A program made the translations under genes and the position numbers. 64,000 nucleotides of DNA, from the NCBI RefSeq assembly GCF_023856365.1, contig NC_064548.1, positions 24,657,289 through 24,721,288 on the forward strand. Reading direction: 5' to 3'. A model generated the notes under the pieces. It saw nothing but the letters and a program-made list of their open reading frames with translations. It was not told where the DNA came from and did not search any database. Within the stretch, counting starts at the first letter, position 1, and each line of letters starts with the position of its first letter. Below are positions 36,503 to 49,015 of this stretch, one piece after another. This DNA is from Brienomyrus brachyistius. Its lineage: Eukaryota; Chordata; Actinopteri; Osteoglossiformes; Mormyridae.

Positions 36503-38580
36503 AAACTCTAATCCCAACATGACGACCTTAACCCTAACCCTAACCCTAACCCCAACATGACGACCCTAACCCTAACCCTAACCCTAACCCCAACATGACG
36601 ACCCTAACCCTAACCCTAACCCTAACATGACGACCCTAACCCTAACCCTAACCCTAACCCCAACATGACGACCCTAACCCTAACCCTAACATGACGACCC
36701 TAACCCTAACCCTAACCCCAACATGATGACCCTAACCCTAACCCCAACATGACGACCCTAACCCTAACCCCAACATGATAACCCTAACCCTAACCCTAAC
36801 ATGACGACCCTAACCCTAACCCCAACATGATAACCCTAACCCTAACCCTAACCCTAATCCCAACATGACGACCTTAACCCTAACCCTAACCCTAACCCCA
36901 ACATGACGACCCTAACCCTAATCCCAACATGATGACCCTAACCCTAACCCCAACATGACGACCCTAACCCTAACCCTAACCCCAACATGATGACCCTAAC
37001 CCTAACCCCAACATGACGACCCTAACCCTAACCCCAACATGACGACTCTAACCCTAACCCCAACATGATGACCCTAACCCTAACCCTAACCCCAACATGA
37101 CGACCCTAACCCTAACCCTAACCCTAACCCCAACATGACGACCCTAACCCTAACCCTAACATGACGACCCTAACCCTAACCCCAACATGACGACCCTAAC
37201 CCTAACCCCAACATGATGACCCTAACCCTAACCCCAACATGACGACCCTAACCCTAACCCTAACCCCAACATGACGACCCTAACCCTAACCCCAACATGA
37301 TAACCCTAACCCTAACCCTAATCCCAACATGACGACCCTAACCCTAACCCTAACCCCAACATGACGACCCTAACCCTAACCCTAACATGACGACCCTAAC
37401 CCTAACCCCAACATGATGACCCTAACCCTAACCCCAACATGACGACCCTAACCCTAACCCTAACCCCAACATGACGACCCTAACCCTAACCCCAACATGA
37501 TGACCCTAACCCTAACCCCAACATGATGACCCTAACCCTAACCCCAACATGACGACCCTAACCCTAACCCTAACCCCAACATGACGACCCTAACCCTAAC
37601 CCCAACATGACGACCCTAACCCTAACCCCAACATGACGACCCTAACCCTAACCCTAACATGACGACCCTAACCCTAACCCCAACATGACGACCCTAACCC
37701 TAACCCCAACATGATGACCCTAACCCTAACCCCAACATGAAGACCCTAACCCTAACCCTAACCCCAACATGACGACCCTAACCCTAACCGTAACCCCAAC
37801 ATGACGACCCTAACCCTAACCCTAACATGACGACCCTAACCCTAACCCCAACATGATGACCCTAACCCTAACCCCAACATGACAACCCTAACCCTAACCC
37901 TAACCCCAACATGACGACCCTAACCCTAACCCCAACATGATGACCCTAACCCTAACCCCAACATGATGACCCTAACCCTAACCCCAACATGACGACCCTA
38001 ACCCTAACCCTAACCCCAACATGACGACCCTAACCCTAACCCCAACATGACGACCCTAACCCTAACCCCAACATGACGACCCTAACCCTAACCCTAACAT
38101 GACGACCCTAACCCTAACCCCAACATGACGACCCTAACCCTAACCCCAACATGATGACCCTAACCCTAACCCCAACATGAAGACCCTAACCCTAACCCCA
38201 ACATGACGACCCTAACCCTAACCCCAACATGACGACCCTAACCCTAACCCTAACATGACGACCCTAACCCTAACCCCAACATGACGACCCTAACCCTAAC
38301 CCTAACATGACGACCCTAACCATAACCCCAACATGACGACCCTAACCCTAACCCCAACATGACGACCCTAACCCTAACCCCAACATGATGACCCTAACCC
38401 TAACCCTAATCCCAACACAACGACCCTAACCCTAACCTTAATCGTAAGGAACCAAACTAAATATGAGACTTTTGGGATTTTTAGTGTTTCGATTGCTTTC
38501 GCAGATCTTTGTGAGGACCTGACAAGTTACAGGTTTTTATTACATCTTGGGGGACATTTAGGGTCCACCCATCTGGGGGG
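36503..38580 (+). mobile_element. Dispersed repeat enlarged by an internal telomere-like array
   Basis: The left margin AAAACTCTAATCCCAACATG and the right margin AACCAAACTAAATATGAGAC are shared with the compact copy at 26413-26545. After the array the element continues with TTTTGGGATTTTTAGTGTTT, AGATCTTTGTGAGGACCTGA and ACATCTTGGGGGACATTTAG, all typical of this fish repeat as I recall it. Between the margins, the one-unit core of the compact copy has become about 68 units. There is no coding capacity. Confidence 0.78.
36518..38440 (+). repeat. Telomere-like minisatellite: (CCCTAA)n plus CATGACGA spacer, about 68 units
   Basis: Each unit is one to four CCCTAA hexamers, usually closed by CCCCAA or CCCTAA, followed by the 8-base spacer CATGACGA or a variant (CATGATGA, CATGATA, CATGAAGA). 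The commonest unit is 26 bases; units with one more hexamer are 32. I count about 68 spacers. CCCTAA is the C-rich strand of the vertebrate telomere repeat. A 440-base block is repeated in tandem: text from about 37308 to 37757 recurs from about 37748 to 38197 with only a few changes. Every forward frame is stopped by the TAA and TGA words. Confidence 0.95.
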
Positions 38581-38692
38581 TGTTCCATGAAGCAGGGTTT
38601 CTCAGTTAGCTGGGTTAACTTAGATAAAAGTTATGGATGGATGAATGTCCAATAGCTAAATTCTTGGACAATTATGAAACTCTGGTTGATTT

Positions 38693-38744
38693 ACAATACA
38701 ATACAATACTATACTATACTATACTATACTATACTGTATATTGT
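38693..38744 (+). repeat. Pentanucleotide microsatellite (ACAAT)n-(ATACT)n
   Basis: A short ACAAT tract changes into about eight TATAC/ATACT units. Only a single base separates the two motifs, so one probably arose from the other. Confidence 0.9.
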
Positions 38745-38756
38745 GACTGACTTAAA

Positions 38757-38890
38757 GATCCATCCATCCATACATACATACAAAGATACATCCTTTCCTA
38801 ACCTCATATCCAGTGCAGGTTGCAGGGAGCCTAGTTACCAGGGAACAGAGAGCATGAGGACATGACTACAGGTCAATCCCAGTCTATTGT
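38757..38890 (-). mobile_element. SINE 3' end remnant with short CATC/CATA tail
   Basis: CATCCATCCATACATACATAC is followed by a diverged version of the SINE 3' phrase (CCTAACCTCATATCCAGTGC, AGGGAGCCTAGTTACCAGGG, ACAGGTCAATCCCAGTCTAT). Only the 3' half is present. The call is by likeness to the better copies at 10367 and 51496. Confidence 0.5.
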
Positions 38891-39453
38891 TTAAGATGCA
38901 GTTTCAGTGCTTATGTAAGTGCTCCGTGTTTGCGATTCATGACTTGCCATTCTAGCACTCCGAGCAGAAGACTCCAGCCACGAGGCTTTAGCTCAGCACA
39001 TAATTCTCTCCCCGGTTGATCTGAACTTCCTAAACTATTACAGTTTCCTGCTGCCTGGTCCCAGCTTAGCAGCAAATGGCAAACGCTAACATGGGTGGCT
39101 TTTTTGTTAATGAAGGGACGATTTAAGAACATTTATCACCCAGGGGAGACATAGAACGGAGGTCCACTCAACCTCTCTCCACGTTGCTTTGAAGGTTAGT
39201 TGTAACACATAATCAATAGCATTAGCTTCCAAGTGGTATTGGCACGCGTTGAGCTTCTAATAGGCCATTTCCTCAGGCCGGATGAAGGGCGATTATTGTT
39301 GCACCACACAGCAGTGCCCCCGCGCTCCTTCTTCTGTGCAGGATTATCCTTCCTGTAAACCTGGCAGGTCTTCTTCAGAGGCAGCTGTGTCCCGTCTATG
39401 TAGCGTCTTTCCCCGAAGAACGTCGGAAAGCAGCTCATTTGGGTCTTTCTAAC
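38891..39453. other. Non-coding DNA, nothing recognised
   Basis: A minus-strand frame at 39196-39438 (80 codons) has a mixed, protein-like composition and ends just before a hAT-type element, but I could not match it to a transposase or other family with confidence. Confidence 0.35.
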
Positions 39454-39742
39454 CAGGGGTCACCAACATGGACCTGTTCTAAAAATAGCAGAATTCGCCA
39501 GTGAGCAGCGTATAAAAATTTATTTTATCCATTTATATGTTTTAAATTCTTTTAAATGTTTTTTTAATGCTTTAAATCTTTGCATTTATATATATTTGAA
39601 AATGATAATATCTTTAAATAAAAAAAAGCATTTAAAACATGTTTATTATACATGAAGTTTAGGTAAGTTTAGGAGGGCGTTTCACACTGGTAGCCCTTCG
39701 TATGGCTCAGTACCCGTGAAGTAGCTCTCAGTTTCAAAAAGG
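39454..39742 (-). mobile_element. Second copy of the hAT-type miniature element, inverted
   Basis: It starts CAGGGGTCACCAACATG and runs through the reverse complement of the copy at 5746-6050, including CATGAAGTTTAGGTAAGTTT, AGGAGGGCGTTTCACACTGG and CAGTACCCGTGAAGTAGCTC. It lacks the extra GC-rich segment with the repeated GCGGGCGACTCATG found in the first copy. The far end stops at CAAAAAGG, where the terminal TTGGTGACCCCTG is lost or mutated, so this copy probably could not move. Confidence 0.78.
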
Positions 39743-42700
39743 CCTTTGAAGGGGTTTATATGCCAACAGAGGCGGCCCAGAGGGTCACAGCATGGCCGCG
39801 ATTTGGCTTACGTGCCTGTTGCCTTTCATTTTCACATCACCATCTTGTTAATATTACCACTTTTGTGCGGAAGACAGCGGCAATGACAAGGCTAACACTT
39901 GGGGCATTAGCGGCCACGTCTCACGTGGAGCTGGTCAGTGGTCGATTATATTTCCATGTGCTGTTAGCAGGATGCTGTTTTCACCGGCAAGTTTGCCAAG
40001 TACTCCAGAGCGTACTTTTCAGAGGGAGTTTTTAAAAAGTCATAAAAAAGTCATTTTGCCACTGAAATGACTCTAAAAGCTCTTCAGGAGCAGCGGAGTA
40101 CAACAATTCCTGAAAATGTGAGGCGCAGAGGCTGCTGATCACGGCCGGTACCGCCCGGGGGATCGATCGCGGGCGGGCGGCTCTGCTCCCGGGGGCATCG
40201 ATGCAGAGGACTGGACCGGGGGCCGGTGTTGGGTGTCTGTGAAGCGTGGGAATGCGAGTGGGGGGGTGGGAATTGAGCGGTGGGGGAGGGGCTAGGTTAG
40301 ACTGCAGCATTTTATTGACAAACAGCTTGATTAGTGGCAAAGTGAAATGATGCATGGTGGGCTTAAGCTTGGAAACACCTTATGGTGCCAAAGTCAGCGC
40401 ACAATTAAAAGCAGCTGGACCACCGTGACAAAAAAACTGGTTATAGTTAAAAGGCATTAAACCAACGGGAAAGAGAGACCATAACAGCATCGCGTGGCTC
40501 TTTACCGCGGTAGGTGCCACTCTAGGTGAGTACGCGATCTCATTATTACTGTATAATCCCTCATGCTGTCTCCTACAGTGCAGCTCACCGCCGCTGGCCG
40601 AGGTGATTGTTTCAGAGCCTACAGTGGTGCTGTTAATCGTTTAATAATAGGGGGTGGGGCGGGCAGCTACAGAGGGGGAGGGAAAATCTATAGGCTGACA
40701 TTTCTAAACAGGCTGCAGCACTCCCACGGAACATTCCGGACACTCTCCTGCTGACGCGGAGCTGTTTGCTGTGCCCGGCGCCCAGGACACCGTTCACTGC
40801 CCTCCCTCCCCGGCAGCAGGATTCCTTATCATCCAAACTAAGAGCCAACCACCACCCCCCCTCGTGAAAGCCGATTTTCCGAGCTGACCCCTGCGTAGCC
40901 AGGATGTACGGGGGGGCCTGTTAATCACGGCCAAGGTGACCTCGCTCACTGCAGAATCTCCCCCCCCCGGCTGTGGAACACGATCCCGGAGCGGACGGCG
41001 CTACCCACTGCCACGTCTGCCGGCGCCACCAACCGGCGTTGACGAGCCGCATGGAAACGGTCTCATTTACAAGTTTTTGCTGTCGCCAGCATGAAAAATC
41101 CCCTGGGGAACCAACCTAAACTTTTACATCATTCTATAAAATGCAAAGGGTGATACGGCGGTAAAACAGACCGCCCGTGATCCGTGCACGGCGGCACGTG
41201 TCAGTCACTGCAGACCGAAGTGCTCACTGTAATTACCCGGCAGTGCACACTTCATTACACGGTTCTCGTTACACATGTGAAAAGCGCAATAAAAACGCTG
41301 AGATGCAAGCCGTCTGCGTGCGGCCGTTCGCTGACGTGTTTATATGGGGGTACATAGTGATACATAGTACATAGCAGAAAGAAAAATATACCCTGTATGT
41401 ACGTATATATACCTGAATCATCATATATAACTGAAGAACATCTGTCAGCTGCATAAGTCACATGTATGTTTTTCTAGCGTGATTCACAATCACGCAGAAG
41501 TTATTAACTTATAAAATGAGCCGTCAGACCGCAGTGCCGACACCTCAGACTTTATAGCCTTTTCAGTCAGGCTCTGCCGGCAGTAACGGCGATGCGTTGC
41601 ACACAACATAACGGCAATAACCAGCCTGGTTAGACGACAATTAAACCTACGAGCCGACTTGTAAAAATGATGGGTAATTTAGGAGGCTTTTTCTGGGTGG
41701 GATAGCAGGTGGGTGGGAGGGAGACGGATTTAACAAAGTGGAGGAGAGGCACAGAGAGACTAAAGGGGCGTTGGGTTGTTTGTGCGATCAGACATTAGTG
41801 TGCAGGCTGGGGGGGGGGGCGGTATGTGGGCCCCAGTGTTACAAGTAAAAGGCGTGGTGAAGTGAATGTACATGGCTGTCAGCTGAGGTCATCTCTCACT
41901 GTCGTTTTATCCCAGCCGCCCCCCCTTACAAAAATATAACAGGATATTTGCAGGTGGAGACAAATGCTACAAATGAGGAATTCGTGTTGAACATATTCAA
42001 ACGAGTCGCCTGCGTGAGATTTTAACGGCCTTAAGCAGCTTCCGGAGGGATCTGGAAAAGACCTTCTGCGGGGTCCTGTTCTGAAATGATGTTTGGCTCG
42101 ACTTCTGGAACAATCCGGAAATCTTAGCAGACGCGCTGAGGCACAGTGTGCTGAAACCCCATCACGGGGGGCGGGGGGCGGGGGGGCAGGCATCCTGACT
42201 CTGGCCTGTGAGGTTTCCTTGCTTCCTTGACACCTTGATAACAATAAACCCTATAACCTCTTTCCCTGGCCTGATTTTCTGGTTCCTGTGTCTTGCTGCC
42301 CTGCCGGCTTCCACGGCGACCTCAGAGACGTATCACTACACTCATTTCCAGCAGGAGGCGCTGTGCGCCCATCCAGTGAGGTCCAGTGAACCCACTGCAG
42401 ACTACCAGTGCTCCCTTTGCACACCGCACAGCACTGGAATTCGCATGCCGTAAGCTGCATAAGCTTTCAAACTCCCAGCACGCCGCAGTACCGCTGTGAA
42501 AAGTAATGCCGAATGAGCGCTGCCAAACGGCATGCGGACTCGTCCCCGCGGTAGAACCCGGAACATGAGATAGACCCTGACACGGGGGGGAAATTGCCTG
42601 GCTTTCCCACAGCTGTGCCGAAACGTTCCTTGACGTCTGTATGTCACGGAACGCCCCTTGCAAAAATACACAGTGCCCCCATCGCGTGATTACAGAGTAC

Positions 42701-44539
42701 TGGACGGGACACTTTCTCATGAGCGCCAAACATCTCTGCTCATAATTTAATCGGCTGACATGTAATCGCTCGATAGCCGGCACCGGTCCTGCCGTTCGGT
42801 GGCGTCGCCGCCCCCCCGCTGCCGTAACCCCTGAGGAAATGCACCCCCAGCGCCGTTACATATCTGGCAATGTGCACTTAATCAACGGCCCTGATCCGGC
42901 TCCAAATCCGCCATTTGGCTTGTCTTTGGCTCCTTTGCGGGAGACAGCCTGACCCTACGATGCGTTCCTGGATGGGGCCGGCAGTGGTACAGATGCCTGT
43001 TTAAATTCAGTGTGAAGTGTGGCGTCTAAGGCAGTCTAAAACCTCCCAGCACGCCCCCCCCCCACCCTGACAAATGGCATTTTCACACTGTCTAAAACCT
43101 GTGTACGTGCCTGTCCTCCTGTCCTCGTGAGAATCGCGGCACCTACTTCCTGGGATTTCCGACATAATGCCTTTTATGAATATTCCGTTGTCCTTGTTCA
43201 TTATGAGTGATGTATTGTTTGTGCTCTTTAATGGCAGCCATGGTTTCCCGAAGACGTCGGGTGGCTTGTGGCAGTCGCTGTAGTAGGGTTTGGGCCCCTA
43301 CCACTTGGGGGGGCTTTTGCGCCCCCTTCTGGCCATCTGTGGTATTCACGAGCGCAGTGAGAGTGGGGAGCTGTCTGGCAGTGGGGGACGATGCGGGCAC
43401 CCCCCCCCCTCCCTTGGGCATCCTTCTCGTTGGTGCGGGGTTGTGCTAATGGCTAAGGTGTTTGGGGAGAGAAGACGCCCCCCTCCCCCCACCCCCAGAG
43501 TTCCCGGTTAGAGAAGGAACCTCTTCTCTATTGACGTGAAGCTGTACTGCAGCTCCTGACCCCGGGGGGTTTGGGGCTTGGGGGGGGTCTGGGGCGTGAC
43601 TTCCTGTCTCGCCCCATTATTCCCCAATTTCGATGAGCCAAATGGAGCCCTGCATGGGGGCCTGTCCCCCACCCTCCCGTGCACTGATAGCTGCTGGATC
43701 GTGTTTATGTGCTGTACATTTCTCTCTAAAACTGAGACCATCGTGTTCATTCCAGGTGGGAGCCGAGCCGGCCAACGGGGGGCGCTGTCGCGCCCCATTT
43801 GGTGCTGCTGCACACATTGCCGGCTTATTTAAACCAGTTGCATCACCCCTGAAAAGTGCTGTTTACGCCGTGTATTACAGTACGGGAATAATAACTGAGT
43901 GGGTAGAGCACCAGAAAATAATTCCTCAGCAAAGTTTCTTTCGTCATTGTTTGTGAGCAGACGGCAGCACACGTCCATCCCGGCCTTGCGCGTGGCTTCC
44001 GTGCTTTTCAATGCTGCCACGGTCACAGACTCCGCCCCCTCATCGGCCCAATCTCACGTATAGTGGGAGGAGCCCAGAGATCCGGCCCAAGTGCAGATTC
44101 ACGGCTAAAAAAAGAAAATAGGTGGAGAATCTGCTGGTGTTTACACAGCGGCTGCAGATACATCCCCCTGCTTTCCCAGATTTAAACTCCTTTTGGATTT
44201 CGGGCGTAATTAAACTCCGCACTGAATCCCAGTGGGATGTGTACAAACTCGCGGACATATTGAATCTGAACGTTTCTACATGTTTAGTCAAATTACACTC
44301 CAGTACAGAGTCTCTGCCAAGTTCAACAAACAGAGCAGCGGCTATTAGACTACAAACTACTTTTTGGACATATGGCATTTTTGATTTGTATGTGTGTGGA
44401 TGGTTTAATATGCACGTATTGTATTACTTCGAAGACTGAGAAACCCAATCCAGTCGCTCAAAATGCTGCAATTTGCAGGGATATTTAGTTTTCAGGTTGT
44501 TATTAGGGCAGGCAGTCTGCAGAAGTCAGAGCCCTGGTT

Positions 44540-44725
44540 TAACTCGTGATTCGGCATCGCGCTGCTATTCGGCGTCTGTGCGAAGCCATCGGGAAGAGCG
44601 ATGCAGAGATGGCCGCCACGCATGCGTACGCGTGAGCGCCATCGGCGGGTCACGCAGGTTACTGCGACTCTGCCACGGCTTCCGGAAAGCCCGAGAGGCG
44701 TCTGCGGTGACTGACGTTTCCTGCC
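44540..44725. other. CpG-dense patch
   Basis: About 25 CpG dinucleotides in roughly 180 bases, including CGCATGCGTACGCG near 44618-44631. Most vertebrate DNA is CpG-depleted, so this may be an unmethylated CpG island. I see no TATA box or recognisable first exon beside it. Confidence 0.5.
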
Positions 44726-45879
44726 TTTGAGTTCTGACAGAACAGAAATGGCTTATACCCGCTCCAAATTTAGGGGGGAACAAGGCAAACTAGCTCGCCT
44801 TGTTTTTTCTCCCGTTCTTCCTCCGCCCCCTCGGAGCCGAATGCGACGGTAAAAGCTGCCGGCTTGACGGCTTGACGGCTTGACGTCTCTTTCCCCACGA
44901 CAGCATTTTTGCCCTTTTCTGTTTTCGGTCTTGAGGCTCAGCTGTGGCGGTATGTGAACCTAAAAAGCAACAAACGCGCACCTTCTGCATGCGTCTGTGC
45001 CCTCCTCCCCCTGCTGCCTTCAGAAAAACAGCCAATAATAAACAGACACACTACCAAGCGGTAGCATTGCTCACTGGAGGGTAACCCAGCTTACACTCAG
45101 GAATTTATAAGACTGCGGGGATACAGTAAGCACTGAGATTTTACTCAGGTGGAAAGAATCTGGCTTCCCCCTAATATTGAGATAACTTATATATCAAGGC
45201 TTTTGCTGGATTGATAGGTATGAGGCAGAAAGCTATTTTTGCACTTTTTTTTGTTAAATGAAAAAAGTTGCTAAATATCTAGTTTGCTTTTGGATTTTCT
45301 ACAAGAAAAACAAGCCAAAGACATGTAATTTACCATCAACGAAATCATTATTGTTCTAACATCTTCATCTGATGAGAAGCTGTAGGATATTTTAACTTAA
45401 TATTATATGTTTTTTATTTTTTGTTTTTTTTTTACTGACAGCACACTTGTGCATAAGAATCACGGTCTGATATGAGAGGATATTATATATTGGGAGAGGT
45501 TTGATGAGATATCAGTTAAAGACATTTTACTTTACAAGTATTAAAAAATGAGACCGCTGGCTAGAAGCTAAATGCAAAATAAAGACGATAACAAGACCTC
45601 CACCATAACGGATTCACAGACAAGACCCCTGACTGTAAGACGTTCGCTACAGAACAAAGTGATAAATTAAACATTAGGATGTACGGAACCGGGGCTGAAT
45701 GAACAAAGATCTGTGGCTGGAACTGACTGGAGCAGACACAAGGCCGGCTTGTGATTGGAATTCGCAAGCTCTTGGTCTCAATGGGATGCTCTTCGTGCCG
45801 CTGAGCAGCTGAGCGAATGGCTTTGAGGATCACACATTACAGCTCTGATGGCAGGAGGTCAAGCGCTGCACGCAGAGCC

Positions 45880-46085
45880 TCAGCGGCCTGTCCCTCACAC
45901 ATGGGCAGTCATGCTAATTAATATGCAGAAGCTAACGTTTCAGCTTCAGTAGCTGAATTTGAGCGCCGTGACTCATGGTGAATTTGTTGCTTTTCATTTT
46001 ATTTCTCATGCGCTTTTCAGATTTAAAGCGTCGCTATTGAGTGCTTTAAATTCTTGACTGATCCTTTAATCTAAACTGACTCTAG
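45880..46085. promoter_or_regulatory. Candidate conserved non-coding element
   Basis: It contains the near-palindromic POU/homeodomain-like string ATGCTAATTAATATGCAG (45911-45928) and an AP-1-type TGACTCA (45969-45975), and has no repeats. The motif arrangement is suggestive of an enhancer. No conservation data are available to me. Confidence 0.28.
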
Positions 46086-48837
46086 ATTACTTGAAACAGC
46101 CTGAACCGTGTCCAGCTCCTCTGTATGAACCTGGAGTAGCAGGATTTTGATAACCAGGCTTCTTCAGACACCAGGAAAAGGCTTCTCCTCTAGGCTAGAA
46201 CCCAAACTGCTGATCCACAGTGCTCCTCTTCTCTCCGTGACCTACATCTCTGCAGAGGGTCTCCTGAATGGTCCACACCTGAACATCTCTAGGTCAGCTC
46301 AGGTGCAGCCACCTGGTGACAGGACATCTCTGGGCGATCGTTACAAATTCACAGTTTTATTTAGCCAGACGCGGCCCCTATACTTACCAGAGTCATTTGG
46401 GTTAATTACCTCAGTCAAGGACACAACAGCAGTTCCTCCGCCGAGATGCATGAACCTTACAACCTAAGGCCTCTCCCTGTGGACCCATGCTGCACGAATG
46501 CGATGGGCCTTCAAGCGTAGCTCTTTTATGCTTGTTCTCCACTTTTTTTACATTAGCTCCAGAATGAAAGGGAATTAAGCCGGCAAGGCCAGCTGAGAAC
46601 TGACTAACCTTAGCTCCTCTTACATAATGTCATTTACTAACATGACAGACCTTTGGATGCATGTGACTGGAAAAGCCATTAAGCAAATCTGCCTTTTGGT
46701 CACAGGGGAGCTTCTTCTGTGCATCTCAGTTATATTAATGGATTTTTCCATTATTACTTATTTATTTTATACCTTCTGTATGGAGTATTGAAATATAATG
46801 ATTTTAAACCGCAGTGTCTTTACAAATAAACTTAAAAGATAGTTGACCATGGTGTGTTAAGAATGTTTGTTTTCCTCAATGACAGAACTAGGCCAGCCTT
46901 TATACACAATAAGAAGGAACTTTATTTATAATTACCGAAACATTTTAATTGTTTCTTTTCCCCAATCAATCCCTGCACTGAGGGAGGCATCCATGAGGAC
47001 GAATGCTGGGTTTTCTCCCCCTAGATTCTTGGGCTTTTCCATGGAAAATGCAGGTTCTTTGCCAGGAATTGTTTTAACCACTAGGGCGGCGCTGGCAGTA
47101 CTATTACCTGTGGCATGTAACTTATGTCACCCAATGTCTTTGAGGCCCATTTGCCAATAGCGAAAGAGCTGTGAGTGCAGCAGAAGTATCAGCTGAGGTT
47201 GGTCACATGTTGAGTGACATGTGATTGATATTCATATAAATTGGGGTGTATTTCCCTGGACATGTAATTGTTGACAAACGCTCAGATTTTTACCCCAAGT
47301 AGCAGATTCAAATGCCTGATTAGGAACAAAGTCCTACAGAAGAATTGTTTGAGCAATGGAAAAACAAAGTGGAAAGCTGTAAGCGGCAGGGTCAAATGCT
47401 AAGCTGTGACAAGACTAGACAACACTGAGGCCGCATGGCAATGGACCAAAGCTGGACTCAGATAAAAATGGGCCCTGGACTGTTGCCCAGACAGGCCCAC
47501 CATGCATACGTACCCACAATTTTGCCAATGGGATGGAAGTGAATTTTGCTAGTCCACAAAGCCCTTGGCCCACCGGGATAACGGTCGGTACGCCAGACAT
47601 TCTGTCCAGGCCTGCAAGACACTAAACAAACAATAATGTCGTGTTACATGAAAAGCTCTTATGTTTTATCTATGACCTGTTCAGTAGAGAGCAAGTCGGA
47701 AAGTTCCCTGAACTCGCAGGAATGATCCTGCTTTTGGGAGACTCTTCCTCACACATTACCCAGCTGTTCGCCTTTTTGGAGTTCGGTCTGTTCTTTGGAT
47801 CTTTGGAATCTGAGGACCTCATTTTCTCCCCTTTTTTTCCCGTTTCCCAGCGCATTCCAGCGGGAGAGCGTTACGGAGCGGGCCGGGCGAGGGAACGGGG
47901 CACTTTGGTAATTTGATAATCCTTGCGAGGTGGCAGCAGACCGGGCTGTGAGGAGTAATGTAATCGGGCTGGCCTTAGCTCACATATGTTCAGATGGATA
48001 TGGGGTGACAGTTTATTCATGCATTTGCATTAGAAAAGGCAAGCAGTTTCCCAGAAAGTTATGGAAAAGCAGTTTAATGCTGTTTTCATAGTCTGCACTG
48101 ACAGGCACAGGTAGTCACACCTCGCCGGCACCCTGACTCCCCTTGAAAGCTTAATGCTACATTTTTTCTTCATTATACCCCTGCTGTTTATGCAGGAATC
48201 CAGCACCTTCCCATGCCTGTTTTCTTCCTTGCCTGCTGTCCTGAAATGGAAACGTGAGCGTGCAGTGCTCCTTGTGCGTGCTGTGTGCCCTGAAAGCGTG
48301 CGTGCGAGTGTGTGTGTGTGGGCTGAGCGTATGTAATATGAATGTATACACTCTCTGTGTATAACTGTGCCGGGATACTGCGGTCAGGAACTCCGGGGGG
48401 GGGGGGGGGGGCACGCTGCTTCCGGTTTCTGCTTATTTGCTGAGCTGTTGCTGATTTGGCTGCTGCCACATTAGCCCATACGTGACTAGGCAGATCCTCC
48501 ACCCCACCACCCCCCACCTCCCCATCTGTGTGACTCTCTCTCTCTCCTGCTCTCTCTCAGACGTGGACTCGGCCCGGGAGACGGTGGAGATATTTTAACA
48601 TTCTCCTCCTAGCAGCTATTCCCTGGGATGCTGGAGGTGAGATAAATGGCGTGACCGAGAAGCACGGCCTCGGGGGCTGGGCCGGTGGGGGGGCTTCCTC
48701 GGGCTTCTCCGTGTTTTCCGTCATTATGGATCCAACCAGGATAAGACTGCCGGGGTAATTTTACGTCCTGATTGGATGATTTACTTGACAGAGATGTGGG
48801 GGCGGGGTCATCTTAGGGCTTAAATGACAACTTCTGT

Positions 48838-49015
48838 TTCTCAGTTCTTCTGTAACATAGGGAACAAAGCATTTAACCCATAAGTGACACAGCAGGGGGA
48901 AGCTAACTCAGCAGCGACCATGCTCAGTGGACCTCAGTGGCACTTTGGCTGGTTAGGGATTCAAACCAGCAGTTTTTTTATTATAAGTGCACTTTCTTAA
49001 CCACAAAGCCTCCAC
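48838..49015 (-). mobile_element. tRNA-derived SINE, minus orientation
   Basis: Read on the minus strand it has an A-box-like TTTGTGGTTAAGAA near 49008, a B-box-like GGTTTGAATCCCT at 48955-48967, then a body whose plus-strand text is GCATTTAACCCATAAGTGAC and AGCAGGGGGAAGCTAACTCA. It is a clear relative of the copy at 23945-24148 in the same orientation. It lacks coding capacity. Confidence 0.72.

Larger units (their letters stand above)
39743..48837. other. Nine kilobases of non-coding DNA with CpG-dense and G-rich patches
   Basis: I find no exon, no clear mobile element and no long tandem array. Notable items are CpG-dense stretches at about 40965-41060 and 44540-44725, a G-rich string at 42166-42187 fitting a G-quadruplex pattern, a triple CTTGACGG tandem at about 44862-44886, C-rich strings near 43046 and 43395, a poly-G tract of 17 at 48395-48411 and AT-rich DNA from 45160 to 45560. 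Open frames of 100-153 codons at 42322-42783 (minus), 43508-43956 (both strands) and 44040-44439 (both strands) overlap on opposite strands and lack domains. Confidence 0.45.

Noticed and set aside
36518..38440. Telomere-like array considered as a true chromosome end or a fusion scar
   Set aside because: The hexamers are interrupted every 26-32 bases by CATGACGA, and the array is enclosed by the two halves of a dispersed repeat with unique DNA on both sides.
39196..39438. Minus-strand 80-codon frame considered as a transposase fragment
   Set aside because: Composition is protein-like and a hAT-type element is next to it, but I could not line it up with conserved residues of any transposase family, and the neighbouring element is a non-coding miniature type.
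42322..42783. 153-codon minus-strand frame
   Set aside because: No recognisable domain, overlaps frames on the other strand, and lies in GC-rich DNA with low stop density.
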